From an uncultured Erysipelotrichaceae bacterium (lineage in GTDB: Bacteria > Bacillota_I > Bacilli_A > Erysipelotrichales > Erysipelotrichaceae), in contig CALVCO010000014.1 in assembly GCA_944326095.1 (NCBI GenBank), positions 1 through 32,290 on the forward strand: a stretch of 32,290 bases of DNA, written 5' to 3'. Of this stretch, positions 23,595 to 32,267 are shown one piece after another. The translations under genes were made by a program, and so were the position numbers. The notes beneath the pieces were generated by a model. It saw only the letters and a list, made by a program, of their open reading frames with translations. It searched no databases and was not told the DNA's origin. How positions within the stretch are numbered: position 1 is the stretch's first letter; each line of letters begins with the position of its first letter.

Positions 23595-24737
23595 ATGTAT
23601 GCATTTACTTATTATTTAAATAATACAGCTTGTATTATTATTATGTTATTAATATTAAGGTTGCATCTAAAAAGCCTTGATAAAACTATTACGGCTAGAG
23701 TATTTACCTTTTTAATTGTTTCGGTTATTTTATATTTTATTTTTGATTTATGCTGTGGCTTACTTGAAAATGATGTGTGGCATAAAGGACAAATGCTTAG
23801 TACTATATTTAATTTAGGTTTCTTTTTTAGTTCGTATTTAATTGGATATTTCGCTTTTATGTATTCGGAATGTGAAATTAATAATACATGGATGTTTAAT
23901 AATAAGAAATTGTATTTGAGTTTTATTCCTACATTAATATTGATTGTTTTGACTTTTTTAACATTAAAATTTCGCTTTTTCTTTTATATAGATATTAATG
24001 GTGAATATATAAAAGGTCCTCATTATTTCTTGGTATTATTATTTGTTTATGGTTATTTATTATTAATTGGAATTAAGAATTTTATTTTATATTTTAATAA
24101 AAAATATTATTTAAAAAAGGAAATATTATTATCGTTGAGTTCTTTTGTAATTTTTCCGTTGATATTTGGTATTATTCAAGCTTTTCATACGGGTATATCA
24201 ATTATTTGTTTGGGAACGACAATATCGTTAGTTCAAGTGTTTATTTCGATGCAAAATAAGCGTATTACTATTGATTCTTTAACTAAATTAAACAATCGTG
24301 ATAAGTTGATGCAACATCTTGATAGTAAAATTAATAATGTGATTAATAATGACATTTATTTTGTTATGATTGATATTGATAATTTAAAGCATATTAATGA
24401 TACATTTGGCCATGTTGAAGGTGATAGAGCCATTAAGACGATTGCGGATATTTTAAAGCAAAGTTGTGGTCATTATACTTGTATGTTAGCAAGATATGCT
24501 GGTGATGAATTTTCTATTGTTTTTGAAGGTAGTCTTGAAAGTGTTGAAAAGCTTAAAAATGATATTTATACTAACTTAAAAGTTTATCAAGAATTAACAA
24601 ATGGAAAATATAATCTAGAAGTTAGTTTAGGTTATAGTAGATATGATAGATTTAAGATGAAAAATATTGTGGAGTTAATTGCTAGTGCTGATGCTGAATT
24701 ATATAAAGAAAAAGCTAGAAAAAAGAAACATAAATGA
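23595..24737 (+). CDS. Membrane GGDEF protein, putative diguanylate cyclase
   Basis: The 380-residue protein has about six to seven hydrophobic segments in the first 210 residues, a 7TM-like sensor region with no known ligand motif. A GGDEF domain follows at about 220-378, with SLTKLNNRDKL, IDIDNLKHINDTFGH (substrate and metal sites) and the active-site loop as AGDEF at residues 302-306. Alanine in the first position is tolerated in known active cyclases. The usual RxxD inhibitory site is absent from the residues before the loop. It would make cyclic di-GMP if active. AGAAGGGGG precedes the ATG. The next gene follows after 17 bases. Confidence 0.88.
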   Translation: MYAFTYYLNNTACIIIMLLILRLHLKSLDKTITARVFTFLIVSVILYFIFDLCCGLLENDVWHKGQMLSTIFNLGFFFSSYLIGYFAFMYSECEINNTWMFNNKKLYLSFIPTLILIVLTFLTLKFRFFFYIDINGEYIKGPHYFLVLLFVYGYLLLIGIKNFILYFNKKYYLKKEILLSLSSFVIFPLIFGIIQAFHTGISIICLGTTISLVQVFISMQNKRITIDSLTKLNNRDKLMQHLDSKINNVINNDIYFVMIDIDNLKHINDTFGHVEGDRAIKTIADILKQSCGHYTCMLARYAGDEFSIVFEGSLESVEKLKNDIYTNLKVYQELTNGKYNLEVSLGYSRYDRFKMKNIVELIASADAELYKEKARKKKHK

Positions 24738-24754
24738 AAAAGAGGCGATAACAA

Positions 24755-25345
24755 GTGAATAGTTATATGATAATTACTTTTGTTTTAACATTTGTTATTT
24801 TGATGGCAATACAAATAATATTTGTTAAATGGAAGACTAATGTTATTTTAAAATTATTACAGGAACAACAATTTGATAAATTAGAAAAAGAATTAAATAA
24901 TACTATTACTAAAGCTTTTTTACCACGTTTTAATGTGGAATATGTAAGATTAAATAGCTATTTGTTGCAGAATAAGGCGGATTTAGTTGAAAAGCAATTA
25001 GATGTACTTATGAAAATTAGAAAGTCTAAAATGCAAGAAGCTAATTTATTGATGTTGGCTTTTAATTATTATGTAGAAAAAGAAGATAAAGAAAAGTGTC
25101 ATTATTATTTAAATGAAATTGCGAAATTGAATAATGATCAAATGTATAGGGATGCTAAAATCATGAGTGATATCTTTATTGATAAAAAGGCTAATCATAT
25201 TGATGAATTGTTAAATAAAATTGATACTATTGATGATCATCAGGCTAAGGCGGTTTATTATTATATGGTAGCTAAACAATATGAAAATATGAATGATAGA
25301 GTAAATAGCTTAAAATATATGGAGATGGCGCAAAAAAATAAATAA
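24755..25345 (+). CDS. Membrane-anchored TPR-like hypothetical protein
   Basis: The 196-residue protein starts at GTG, with a GAGGCG ribosome site 8 bases upstream; an in-frame ATG at 24767 is an alternative. One N-terminal membrane helix (about residues 4-25) is followed by paired helices with leucine, tyrosine and alanine spacing typical of TPR-like repeats, e.g. AKAVYYYMVAKQYENMNDRVNSLKYMEMAQ at the end (named in part). It likely serves as a cytoplasmic scaffold. It follows the GGDEF gene closely and precedes a strong terminator, so it may belong to the same pathway. Confidence 0.75.
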   Translation: MNSYMIITFVLTFVILMAIQIIFVKWKTNVILKLLQEQQFDKLEKELNNTITKAFLPRFNVEYVRLNSYLLQNKADLVEKQLDVLMKIRKSKMQEANLLMLAFNYYVEKEDKEKCHYYLNEIAKLNNDQMYRDAKIMSDIFIDKKANHIDELLNKIDTIDDHQAKAVYYYMVAKQYENMNDRVNSLKYMEMAQKNK

Positions 25346-25373
25346 AAACTGTTAACAAACGTTAACAGTTTTT
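25344..25373. terminator. Strong bidirectional terminator
   Basis: AAAAACTGTTAAC (25344-25356) and its exact complement (25361-25373) enclose a four-base loop. It lies between the GGDEF/TPR unit and the convergent cold-shock gene. Confidence 0.88.
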
Positions 25374-25392
25374 ATTATGCTTGTAGTTAAAA

Positions 25393-25593
25393 TTATAGTT
25401 TAACAACATTTGTAGCTTGTGGTCCGCGATCGCCATCTTTAACATCAAAACTTACTTCTTGACCTTCATCTAGAGTTTTGAAGCCATCAGCTTGGATAGC
25501 TGAAAAATGAACGAATACATCTTTGCCTTCTTCATCGGTAATGAAGCCATAACCTTTTTCAGCATTAAACCACTTTACTTTACCAGTACTCAT
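25393..25593 (-). CDS. csp: Cold-shock protein, CspA family
   Basis: The 66-residue single-strand nucleic-acid-binding protein has RNP1 KGYGFIT and RNP2 VFVHFS, and starts [17 protein letters not shown]. The start is the ATG at 25593, preceded by AAGGAGG; an ORF extension to 25623 runs through that ribosome site and is not used. It acts as an RNA chaperone. The leader of about 90 bases between its promoter and start is typical of cold-shock genes and may itself fold with temperature. Confidence 0.95.
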   Translation of the reverse strand: MSTGKVKWFNAEKGYGFITDEEGKDVFVHFSAIQADGFKTLDEGQEVSFDVKDGDRGPQATNVVKL

Positions 25594-25688
25594 TAGGCTG
25601 CCTCCTTGCTTTCTATTCAGCATTTTTTTAAGAACACGAGGCTAAAAATTATGAAGCTATGTTAATAATATATGCTAAATGTAATTAA

Positions 25689-25717
25689 ATAATATCATTA
25701 TTATAAATGTTAGTCAA
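25689..25717 (-). promoter_or_regulatory. Promoter of the cold-shock gene
   Basis: On the minus strand TTGACT (25712-25717) and TATTAT (25689-25694) are 17 bases apart, giving a leader of about 90 bases. Confidence 0.65.
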
Positions 25718-25752
25718 ATCACATATAAAGAAAAAATAGCTAAATAGGCTAT

Positions 25753-25768
25753 ATGTAAGCGTTTAAAC
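25753..25768. promoter_or_regulatory. Possible cre (CcpA) site
   Basis: TGTAAGCGTTTAAA differs by one base from the strong cre form TGTAAGCGTTTACA. It lies between the csp and metG promoters, about 110 bases before metG. A lone site of this length can occur by chance. Confidence 0.3.
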
Positions 25769-25792
25769 TGAATTAAAAAAATATTTCATTAG

Positions 25793-25821
25793 TTGATTTT
25801 GAGGACAATAAAAACTATAAA
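25793..25821 (+). promoter_or_regulatory. Candidate promoter of the metG operon
   Basis: TTGATT (25793-25798) and TATAAA (25816-25821) with 17 bases between. The ribosome site AGGGGG and ATG follow at 25860-25876. No T-box or SAM riboswitch was seen in the leader. Confidence 0.4.
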
Positions 25822-25873
25822 AATTAGAATAAATAGTGTAAACTAATATGTGAGATGACAGGGGGTTTTAATA

Positions 25874-27796
25874 ATGGAAAAACCAAAGTACTATTTAACA
25901 ACAGCGATTGCTTATACTTCTGGTAAACCTCATATTGGTAATGTATATGAAATTGTTTTATCAGATGCGATTGCTAGATATAAAAGAATGTTAGGTTTTG
26001 ATGTTCGTTTTCAAACAGGAACAGATGAACATGGCCAAAAGATAGAAGAAAAGGCTAAACAAGCTGGTGTTGATCCTAAATCATATGTTGATCGTACTAG
26101 TGAAATATTTAAGGAACAGATTGATTGTATGAATGTTTCATATGATAAATTTATGCGTACTACTGATCCTTATCATGAAAGACAAGTTCAAAAGATTTTT
26201 AAAAAACTTTATGAACAAGGAGATATTTATAAATCAGAATATGAGGGTATGTATTGTAAAGAGTGTGAAGCTTTCTATACTCCTAGTCAATTAGTTGATG
26301 GTAAATGTCCTGATTGTGGTATGGAAGTTCATCCTGCTAAGGAAGAGGCTTACTTCTTTAGAATGAGTAAATATGCTGATCGTTTGCGTAAACATATTGA
26401 AGAAAATCCTCATTTTATTGAACCAGAATCTCGTAAAAATGAGATGTTAAATAATTTTATAATTCCAGGATTACAAGATTTATGTGTTTCTAGAACTAGT
26501 TTTAGTTGGGGTATTCCGGTAGATTTTGATCCTAAGCATGTAGTTTATGTATGGATTGATGCCTTAACAAATTATATTACAGGTCTAGGATATGATGTTG
26601 ATGGTAATAGTGATGAATTATTTAATCATTATTGGCCTGCTGATGTTCATATTATTGGTAAAGATATTTTACGTTTCCATACAATTTATTGGCCAATTAT
26701 GTTGATGGCTTTAGGAATTGAATTGCCTAAGCAAGTATTTGGACATCCTTGGTTATTAGTTGGTGATGGAAAGATGTCTAAGTCTCATGGTAATGTTATT
26801 TATGCTGATGATTTAGTAGCTTTATTTGGTTGTGATGCGGTTCGTTATATCATGTTGCATGAAATGCCATTTGCGAATGATGGAAGCATTACTTATGAAA
26901 TTATGATTGAAAGAATTAATAGTGATTTGGCTAATGTTTTAGGTAACTTAGTTAATCGTACTATTTCTATGTCTAATAAATATTTTAATGGTAATATTCA
27001 TAATACAAATTGTGTAGAACCTGTTGATGAAGATTTAAAACAAGAGGCTATTTCTACTTATTTAAATGTTGAAAAACATATGGATGAGTTAAGAGTTGCG
27101 GATAGTTTAAATGATATTTTTAAATTGTTTAAACGTTGTAATAAATATGTTGATGAAACTGAACCTTGGAAACTTGGTAAAGATGAGTCTAAACAAGATC
27201 GTTTACAAACAGTTTTATATAATTTATTAGAAGGCATTAGAATTGGTGCTATATTATTAGCTCCTTATTTACCTGAAACATCAGAAAAAATCTTAAAGAT
27301 GCTTAATACTAAAGTTTGTGATTATGAAAGTGTTAAGACTTTTGGTAATTTAGAGAGTCCTATTAAAGTTTGTGAAAAACCAGAAATTTTATTTGCACGT
27401 TTAGATCAAGCTGAAGTATTTGCGAAAATAGATGCAAATAAAAAAGTTGAAGAAAAACCAAAAGAAGTAGAAAATGAAATTACTATTGATGATTTTGCTA
27501 AGGTTGAATTAACAGTAGGTAAGATTATACATTGTGAAAAGCATCCAAATGCGGATAGATTATTAGTTAGCAAGATTGATTTAGGAAATGGTGATGTTCG
27601 TACAATTGTTTCGGGTATTGCATCATGTTATAAACCTGAAGATTTAATTGGTAAGAAAGTGGTAGTAGTTTCTAATTTAAAGGCTGCTAAACTTAAAGGT
27701 ATTGAATCACAAGGAATGATTCTTGCTGGTAAAGATGGTAAATTTATTGAAGTATTAAATGTGGATAAATTACCAGAAGGGACTAAGATTTCTTAA
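25874..27796 (+). CDS. metG: Methionine--tRNA ligase
   Basis: MetRS charges initiator and elongator tRNA-Met. The 640-residue protein has the class I HIGH equivalent HIGN (residues 20-23), a zinc knuckle with C128xxC131 and CPDC further on, and KMSKS at 300-304. The anticodon domain follows, then a C-terminal tRNA-binding (EMAP II/Arc1p-like) domain from about residue 540 (FAKVELTVGKIIHCEKHPNADRL, named in part), which promotes dimerisation. It leads an operon with nadK (2-base gap) and a PTS permease gene. Confidence 0.97.
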   Translation: MEKPKYYLTTAIAYTSGKPHIGNVYEIVLSDAIARYKRMLGFDVRFQTGTDEHGQKIEEKAKQAGVDPKSYVDRTSEIFKEQIDCMNVSYDKFMRTTDPYHERQVQKIFKKLYEQGDIYKSEYEGMYCKECEAFYTPSQLVDGKCPDCGMEVHPAKEEAYFFRMSKYADRLRKHIEENPHFIEPESRKNEMLNNFIIPGLQDLCVSRTSFSWGIPVDFDPKHVVYVWIDALTNYITGLGYDVDGNSDELFNHYWPADVHIIGKDILRFHTIYWPIMLMALGIELPKQVFGHPWLLVGDGKMSKSHGNVIYADDLVALFGCDAVRYIMLHEMPFANDGSITYEIMIERINSDLANVLGNLVNRTISMSNKYFNGNIHNTNCVEPVDEDLKQEAISTYLNVEKHMDELRVADSLNDIFKLFKRCNKYVDETEPWKLGKDESKQDRLQTVLYNLLEGIRIGAILLAPYLPETSEKILKMLNTKVCDYESVKTFGNLESPIKVCEKPEILFARLDQAEVFAKIDANKKVEEKPKEVENEITIDDFAKVELTVGKIIHCEKHPNADRLLVSKIDLGNGDVRTIVSGIASCYKPEDLIGKKVVVVSNLKAAKLKGIESQGMILAGKDGKFIEVLNVDKLPEGTKIS

Positions 27797-27798
27797 AG

Positions 27799-28566
27799 AT
27801 GCGCTTTAGTTGTGTAACAAGATATGATGTATTATCAGAATCAATTTGTGCAAGAATAGAAAAAGAATTACAAGCCAATAATTATATTAAAGATCAGGAT
27901 AATCCTGAATTAGTAATAGTTATTGGGGGAGATGGAACTTTCTTGATGGCTGTACATCAATATATGGATAAATTAGCTAATATTTGTTTTATTGGTATTC
28001 ATACTGGTACATTGGGATTCTTTACTGATTATACTGATAAAGAAGTGGAAATATTTATTGATGATTTATTACATAAAAAGCCTCAAGAAATTTCTTATCA
28101 ATTATTAAAAGTTAGCTATAATGATAAAATTCATTATGCTTTAAATGAAATGCGCGTGGAAAACGTAACCAGAACACAAAAAATTAATGTCATTGTAAAT
28201 GGTGAAGATTTTGAAAAATTTAGTGGTACAGGTTTATGTATTTGTACGCAATTAGGTAGTACGGCATTTAATCGTTCGTTACATGGAGCGGTTATTCAAG
28301 AGGGTTTACCTTTATTACAAATGAGTGAAATTAGTGGTATTCATAATCGCTATTATCGTTCTTTAGGTAGCTCAATTGTTATGAAGGATGATGCCAAAAT
28401 ACAATTTGTTTCAAATAGTTTTGATCATGCTTTATTATGTATCGATTATATGAGTTTTCCTTTAGATGGGGTTAGAAAGATTGATATTGAATTAAGTAAA
28501 AAGCATGTTCGCATGTTACGTTATCGTTGGGTAGGATACTTTAAACGCTTAAAGAGTTTGTTTTAG
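27799..28566 (+). CDS. nadK: NAD kinase
   Basis: NadK phosphorylates NAD to NADP, using ATP or polyphosphate. The 255-residue protein has the GGDGT motif (residues 43-47) in VIVIGGDGTFLMA, the HTGTLGFF segment, the NEMRVENVTR region, and the STAFNRSLHGAVI motif where families have STAYSxSxGG. The last has Phe-Asn for the usual Tyr-Asn/Ser, within normal variation. It has only 2 bases between its ATG and the metG stop codon, so translation is coupled. Confidence 0.93.
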   Translation: MRFSCVTRYDVLSESICARIEKELQANNYIKDQDNPELVIVIGGDGTFLMAVHQYMDKLANICFIGIHTGTLGFFTDYTDKEVEIFIDDLLHKKPQEISYQLLKVSYNDKIHYALNEMRVENVTRTQKINVIVNGEDFEKFSGTGLCICTQLGSTAFNRSLHGAVIQEGLPLLQMSEISGIHNRYYRSLGSSIVMKDDAKIQFVSNSFDHALLCIDYMSFPLDGVRKIDIELSKKHVRMLRYRWVGYFKRLKSLF

Positions 28567-28582
28567 ATAGGTGGTGAAAGCT

Positions 28583-30127
28583 GTGAAGAAATGGTATTCA
28601 TTTTTAGAGGTTTTAAGCTTTCCTTTAAAATTGTTATTTATGGCCATACTATTTTATGGTATTGGTAATATTTTGACTAATGATGTATTTTCATCACTGT
28701 TTGTTATTGATAATGAATATGTGATTTTATTTGCTGAAGCTTTAATGCGTATTTCTTCTTTCTTTATTCTTTATTTTCCATTTATATTTTTAATTAGATT
28801 GGTTTCTAAAAGGGTTAATGGCGCTAATTCTATTCTTACAGGTATAATTGGATATATAACATTTTTAGTATTTTTACTTTTCTTTCAAGATCAAAATTTA
28901 CCTAACTATGCCTATAGTGCTACTTTAGGTTTATCCGTAAGTAGTAGTAAATTAGCGGCTATTTCTGGAGCTACTCGTTATCCTATTCAAACAGGATTAA
29001 TTGGAATAGTAATAGTTACTATCTTTACGCGTTTAAGTTTGCGTCAATCTAAAAATCGTTTGGAAAATGGTTTTTTAAGCTTTATTGATAAAAACTTATT
29101 TGGTGTATTACTTAATATGTTTTATTGTGCAATAGCTGGTTTGTTTATAGCCATGTTATGGCCTTATTTATTTGCAATGTATAATGATATTATTAATTTC
29201 ATTGCTTCAGATACGACTAATCCTATTAATTTAGCTATTTATGGTATATTTGATCGCGTATTTTCAGTTTTGAATTTAGGCAATTTAATTCGTCAACCTT
29301 TCTGGTTTAGATCATTAGGTGGATCTATTATGAATATGGTTGGTGAAAGTATTGTTGGTGATGTTAATATATGGTCGGCAGTTATTAATAGTGGAGTTAT
29401 GGGTTCACAAACTGGTAAATTTATTACTCCATATTATGTTTTAAATATCTTTGCAATACCAGGTATGTTATTAGCTTTTCAAACCTTGAATACCGATAAA
29501 TTAGAAAGACGTAAATATCGTACATTTATTTTTCTAGCAATCATTGTTTCTATGTTTACTGGTTGTTTATTACCATTAGAAATAGTATTGTTATTGCTTT
29601 GCCCATTATTATTTGTTTTCCATATTTTATATACAGCAGGCTTATTTGGTTTATTCCAAATTTTAGGAGTATATCTAGGTTTCCAAGCTAGGTCAACTAG
29701 TGTTGTATATGAAACTCCAGGTACTTTATTGGAATTGATTTCTTATCTAGGTATTAATAATTTACAAAATGATATTATTATCATTTGTATTGTTGGTATT
29801 ATTAGTTTTATTTTATATTTTGTAATTACCAGAATTTATTTTGGCGCTTTAGCTTTTGATTTATTTAATACAGGTAAGACAGAAACTATTGCGAAAGATA
29901 TGGTTGATGCCTTAGGTGGTAGTGCTAATATTAAGATGATTTATTCTTCTTGTTTGCATATTACTGTTCAATTATTTGATGCTTCATTATTGAATGTTCA
30001 ACAAGTGCATAGGCTTGGAGCTAATAAATTATTAGAGACTAGAGCTGGATTAGTAATTGATTTTGGTGCTGGTAGTAGAATAGTTGCTAAGGCGATGAAT
30101 AAAGTTTTAAGAGAAACATTAAGATAG
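28583..30127 (+). CDS. PTS permease EIIC with degenerate EIIB-like domain
   Basis: The protein is about 514 residues when started at the GTG at 28583, because AGGTGGTGA just upstream serves as ribosome site; GTG at 28571 is too close to the nadK stop codon. Residues about 10-425 form an EIIC membrane domain of the glucose superfamily, with about ten helices. Residues about 440-514 resemble EIIB (KDMVDALGGSANIKMIYSSC...), but the usual DACxTRLR active-site context is replaced by SSCLHITVQL, with the cysteine displaced by one place. Phosphotransfer by this domain is therefore doubtful. It may transport sugar with another EIIB, or sense. It is cotranscribed with metG and nadK. Confidence 0.75.
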   Translation: MKKWYSFLEVLSFPLKLLFMAILFYGIGNILTNDVFSSLFVIDNEYVILFAEALMRISSFFILYFPFIFLIRLVSKRVNGANSILTGIIGYITFLVFLLFFQDQNLPNYAYSATLGLSVSSSKLAAISGATRYPIQTGLIGIVIVTIFTRLSLRQSKNRLENGFLSFIDKNLFGVLLNMFYCAIAGLFIAMLWPYLFAMYNDIINFIASDTTNPINLAIYGIFDRVFSVLNLGNLIRQPFWFRSLGGSIMNMVGESIVGDVNIWSAVINSGVMGSQTGKFITPYYVLNIFAIPGMLLAFQTLNTDKLERRKYRTFIFLAIIVSMFTGCLLPLEIVLLLLCPLLFVFHILYTAGLFGLFQILGVYLGFQARSTSVVYETPGTLLELISYLGINNLQNDIIIICIVGIISFILYFVITRIYFGALAFDLFNTGKTETIAKDMVDALGGSANIKMIYSSCLHITVQLFDASLLNVQQVHRLGANKLLETRAGLVIDFGAGSRIVAKAMNKVLRETLR

Positions 30128-30146
30128 GTATAATGCCTATCTTTTG
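30122..30146 (+). terminator. Rho-independent terminator
   Basis: AGATAGG (30122-30128) pairs with CCTATCT (30136-30142), followed by TTTG. It begins within the last codons of the PTS gene. A second weaker CCAC/GTGG hairpin follows near 30158-30172. Confidence 0.65.
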
Positions 30147-30267
30147 TTTTAAAAAGACCACTTTTTGGTGGCCTAATTTTGTAAATATTTAATTAAAAAA
30201 TCATTTATTTCTATTTTTTGCATAATATATACTTTCCTTAATCATATTGTAAGGTATATATATGAAA

Positions 30268-31617
30268 TTAATTTTCATAATTAAAAGATAAAATGTTTTT
30301 ACGTTTAATAACAAAATAAATTATGCCAAAACTATCAGCTAAAAACCAACCAATAGGTACTGACCACCAAATACCATTTATGCCAAATTGTGGAATACTT
30401 GATAATATATATGCTAAAGCAACTCTAGTTCCTAAAGAGAAGATAGTTAAAATAACAGACATACCTGGACGTTTAAGGGCACGATATAGACCATATAATA
30501 AGAATAAGATACCAATCATAAAGTAGAATGATCCTTCGATTCTAAGATAATTTACACCTTCTTGAATTACTTGTACTTGTGAAGCATCAATGAAGCATTT
30601 CATTAAATCATAAGCAAATATATTTACTAAAAAAGAGATTATAAGGCTAAAGATAATAGTGGTTTTAAAGGCAGTTTTTATGCCTTTGTTGATACGTTCA
30701 TTTTCTTTTGCACCATAATTTTGGGCGATAAATATAGAAAAGGCATTACCAAAATCTTGGACTGGTAAATAAGCAAAAGCATCTATTTTTACCGCAGCGG
30801 CAAATGCTGCCATAACAGTTGTACCAAAACTATTTACTAGACCTTGAACAGCTACGATACCTAAATTCATAATGGATTGTTGTAAGCAAGTTAAAAAGGA
30901 GAAATTGAAGATTTCTTTTATGCGTTTTTTATATATTTTAATTGTGCCATTTAAGATTAATAAATCAGGATAATATACAAAATTATATAGCATGATGCCT
31001 ATACCACTAACATATTGGGCTATTACTGTAGCAATCGCAGCACCCTTTACTCCTAGATTTAAACCAGCTACAAACCAAATATCCAAACCAATATTTAAGA
31101 TTGCTGAGATTGCTAGAAAGACTAAAGGAATAAGTGAATTACCTAAAGAACGCAATAATGATGAAAAATAATTATATAGAAATATGGCAAATAGACCAGC
31201 GAAAATGATTAATAAATAGTCTTTCATCATGGTTATTAATTCATTTGGGGTACGTAAAAGATAGATGATAATATCGATGCCTAAGTATACTAATATATTT
31301 AAGATGATGGTAACGATTAATAGTAAAATAAAGGATGCTAGAATATCTTCTTTTAAGGCTTTATCATCTTTTTGCCCAAAGCGTAAAGAAAATACTGTGC
31401 CACTGCCCATAGCTAATCCTAATATGATGGATGTCAATAATGTCATTAGAGAAAATGATGAACCTACAGCTGCTAAAGCATTTGTTCCTAAGAATTTGCC
31501 AACTACTATGGTATCGGCTATGTTATAACATTGTTGCAGTAAATCTCCTAGAATCATAGGTATAGCAAACATGAACATGGTTTTCATGATTGGTCCTTTA
31601 GTTAAATCGTTTTTCAT
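30268..31617 (-). CDS. MATE family efflux transporter
   Basis: The 449-residue protein has twelve predicted membrane helices and matches the MATE family, in the DinF/NorM-like group. The N-terminal pattern is MIPMILGDLLQQCYNIADTIVVGKFLG, with the conserved ADT and G-x-x-G turns (named in part), and the second bundle repeats it near residues 230-260. These antiporters use Na+ or H+ gradients to export drugs and metabolites. An AAAGGATAAAG ribosome site precedes the ATG. It is divergent from an Lrp/AsnC regulator, which probably controls it. No substrate can be named. Confidence 0.92.
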   Translation of the reverse strand: MKNDLTKGPIMKTMFMFAIPMILGDLLQQCYNIADTIVVGKFLGTNALAAVGSSFSLMTLLTSIILGLAMGSGTVFSLRFGQKDDKALKEDILASFILLLIVTIILNILVYLGIDIIIYLLRTPNELITMMKDYLLIIFAGLFAIFLYNYFSSLLRSLGNSLIPLVFLAISAILNIGLDIWFVAGLNLGVKGAAIATVIAQYVSGIGIMLYNFVYYPDLLILNGTIKIYKKRIKEIFNFSFLTCLQQSIMNLGIVAVQGLVNSFGTTVMAAFAAAVKIDAFAYLPVQDFGNAFSIFIAQNYGAKENERINKGIKTAFKTTIIFSLIISFLVNIFAYDLMKCFIDASQVQVIQEGVNYLRIEGSFYFMIGILFLLYGLYRALKRPGMSVILTIFSLGTRVALAYILSSIPQFGINGIWWSVPIGWFLADSFGIIYFVIKRKNILSFNYEN

Positions 31618-31644
31618 CTTTATCCTTTCGAAATGTAATTTAGA

Positions 31645-31692
31645 AATTACTAATCGTAATTAAATTATAAATATTTAAAACTATATCGTCAA
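31645..31692 (-). promoter_or_regulatory. MATE promoter with operator-like repeat
   Basis: On the minus strand TTGACG (31687-31692) and TATAAT (31664-31669) are 17 bases apart. Immediately after the -10 is a perfect inverted repeat AATTAC-TAATC-GTAATT (31645-31661), positioned at the transcript start. This is a plausible site for the divergent Lrp/AsnC-type regulator. Confidence 0.6.
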
Positions 31693-31710
31693 ATGAAAGT
31701 TTTAAGATGT

Positions 31711-31716
31711 TATAAT
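31711..31716 (+). promoter_or_regulatory. Candidate -10 of the Lrp/AsnC gene
   Basis: TATAAT lies about 15 bases before the ribosome site. No good -35 is seen 17 bases upstream (GTCAAA), which suits an activator-dependent or weak promoter. Confidence 0.35.
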
Positions 31717-31736
31717 ATTTAAAAAGAGGTATGATG

Positions 31737-32195
31737 ATGTTTTTAGATGGACTTGATGATTTAGATAAGAAGATATTAGAAAGATTAATTAAGAATGCCC
31801 GAATTTCTTATTCACAAATTGGAGAAGAAATAGGCATATCTAGAGTTGCGGTTAAAATGCGTGTTCAAGCATTAGAAAAAAGAGGTATCATTGAAGAATA
31901 TACGGCGATTGTTAATCCGGATAAAATTAGTGGGGCTTTATCTTATTATTTTGAAATTGAAGTTAAACCCCAATATTTAGAAGAAGTAATAGATATATTA
32001 AATAAACAAGCAACTATTACCCAGATTTATCGTACAACGGGTTCTAGTCACCTTCATGTGCATGCTATAGCTTCATCTAATGAAGAGATGGAAAGTTTGA
32101 TTCATGATATTATTGATAAATTACCTGGTTTAAAAAATTGTAATTCTTATATGATAGTGTCTAGAATTAAGGATATTAAGGGTTTAAGGCTTTAA
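31737..32195 (+). CDS. Lrp/AsnC family transcriptional regulator
   Basis: The protein is about 152 residues. Three ATGs in a row are possible; the one at 31737 leaves the best gap to AAAGAGGT. Residues about 5-60 are the HTH (LDDLDKKILERLIKNARISYSQIGEEIGISRVAVKMRV, named in part), the classic start of Lrp proteins. Residues about 65-150 are the RAM ligand-binding domain, ending in the IVSRIKDIKG strand. Such regulators bind amino acids and form octamers. Its place beside the MATE gene suggests it controls export of an amino-acid-like compound; that is inference. Confidence 0.9.
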   Translation: MFLDGLDDLDKKILERLIKNARISYSQIGEEIGISRVAVKMRVQALEKRGIIEEYTAIVNPDKISGALSYYFEIEVKPQYLEEVIDILNKQATITQIYRTTGSSHLHVHAIASSNEEMESLIHDIIDKLPGLKNCNSYMIVSRIKDIKGLRL

Positions 32196-32267
32196 TTTTT
32201 TGTTTTATTTAAGAAAAATCTTCATTTGCAAAGAGGAGATAAATAATAACCCAAATTAAAGTTATGC

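Noticed and set aside
25736-25752. Short ATAGC/GCTAT repeat upstream of metG
   Set aside because: Five-base arms in AT-rich DNA are expected by chance; it is not placed like a terminator or riboswitch.
30225-30263. Imperfect palindrome ATATATAC...GTATATAT downstream of the MATE gene
   Set aside because: It lacks a T run on the MATE transcript side and is of low complexity, so I do not call it a terminator or operator.
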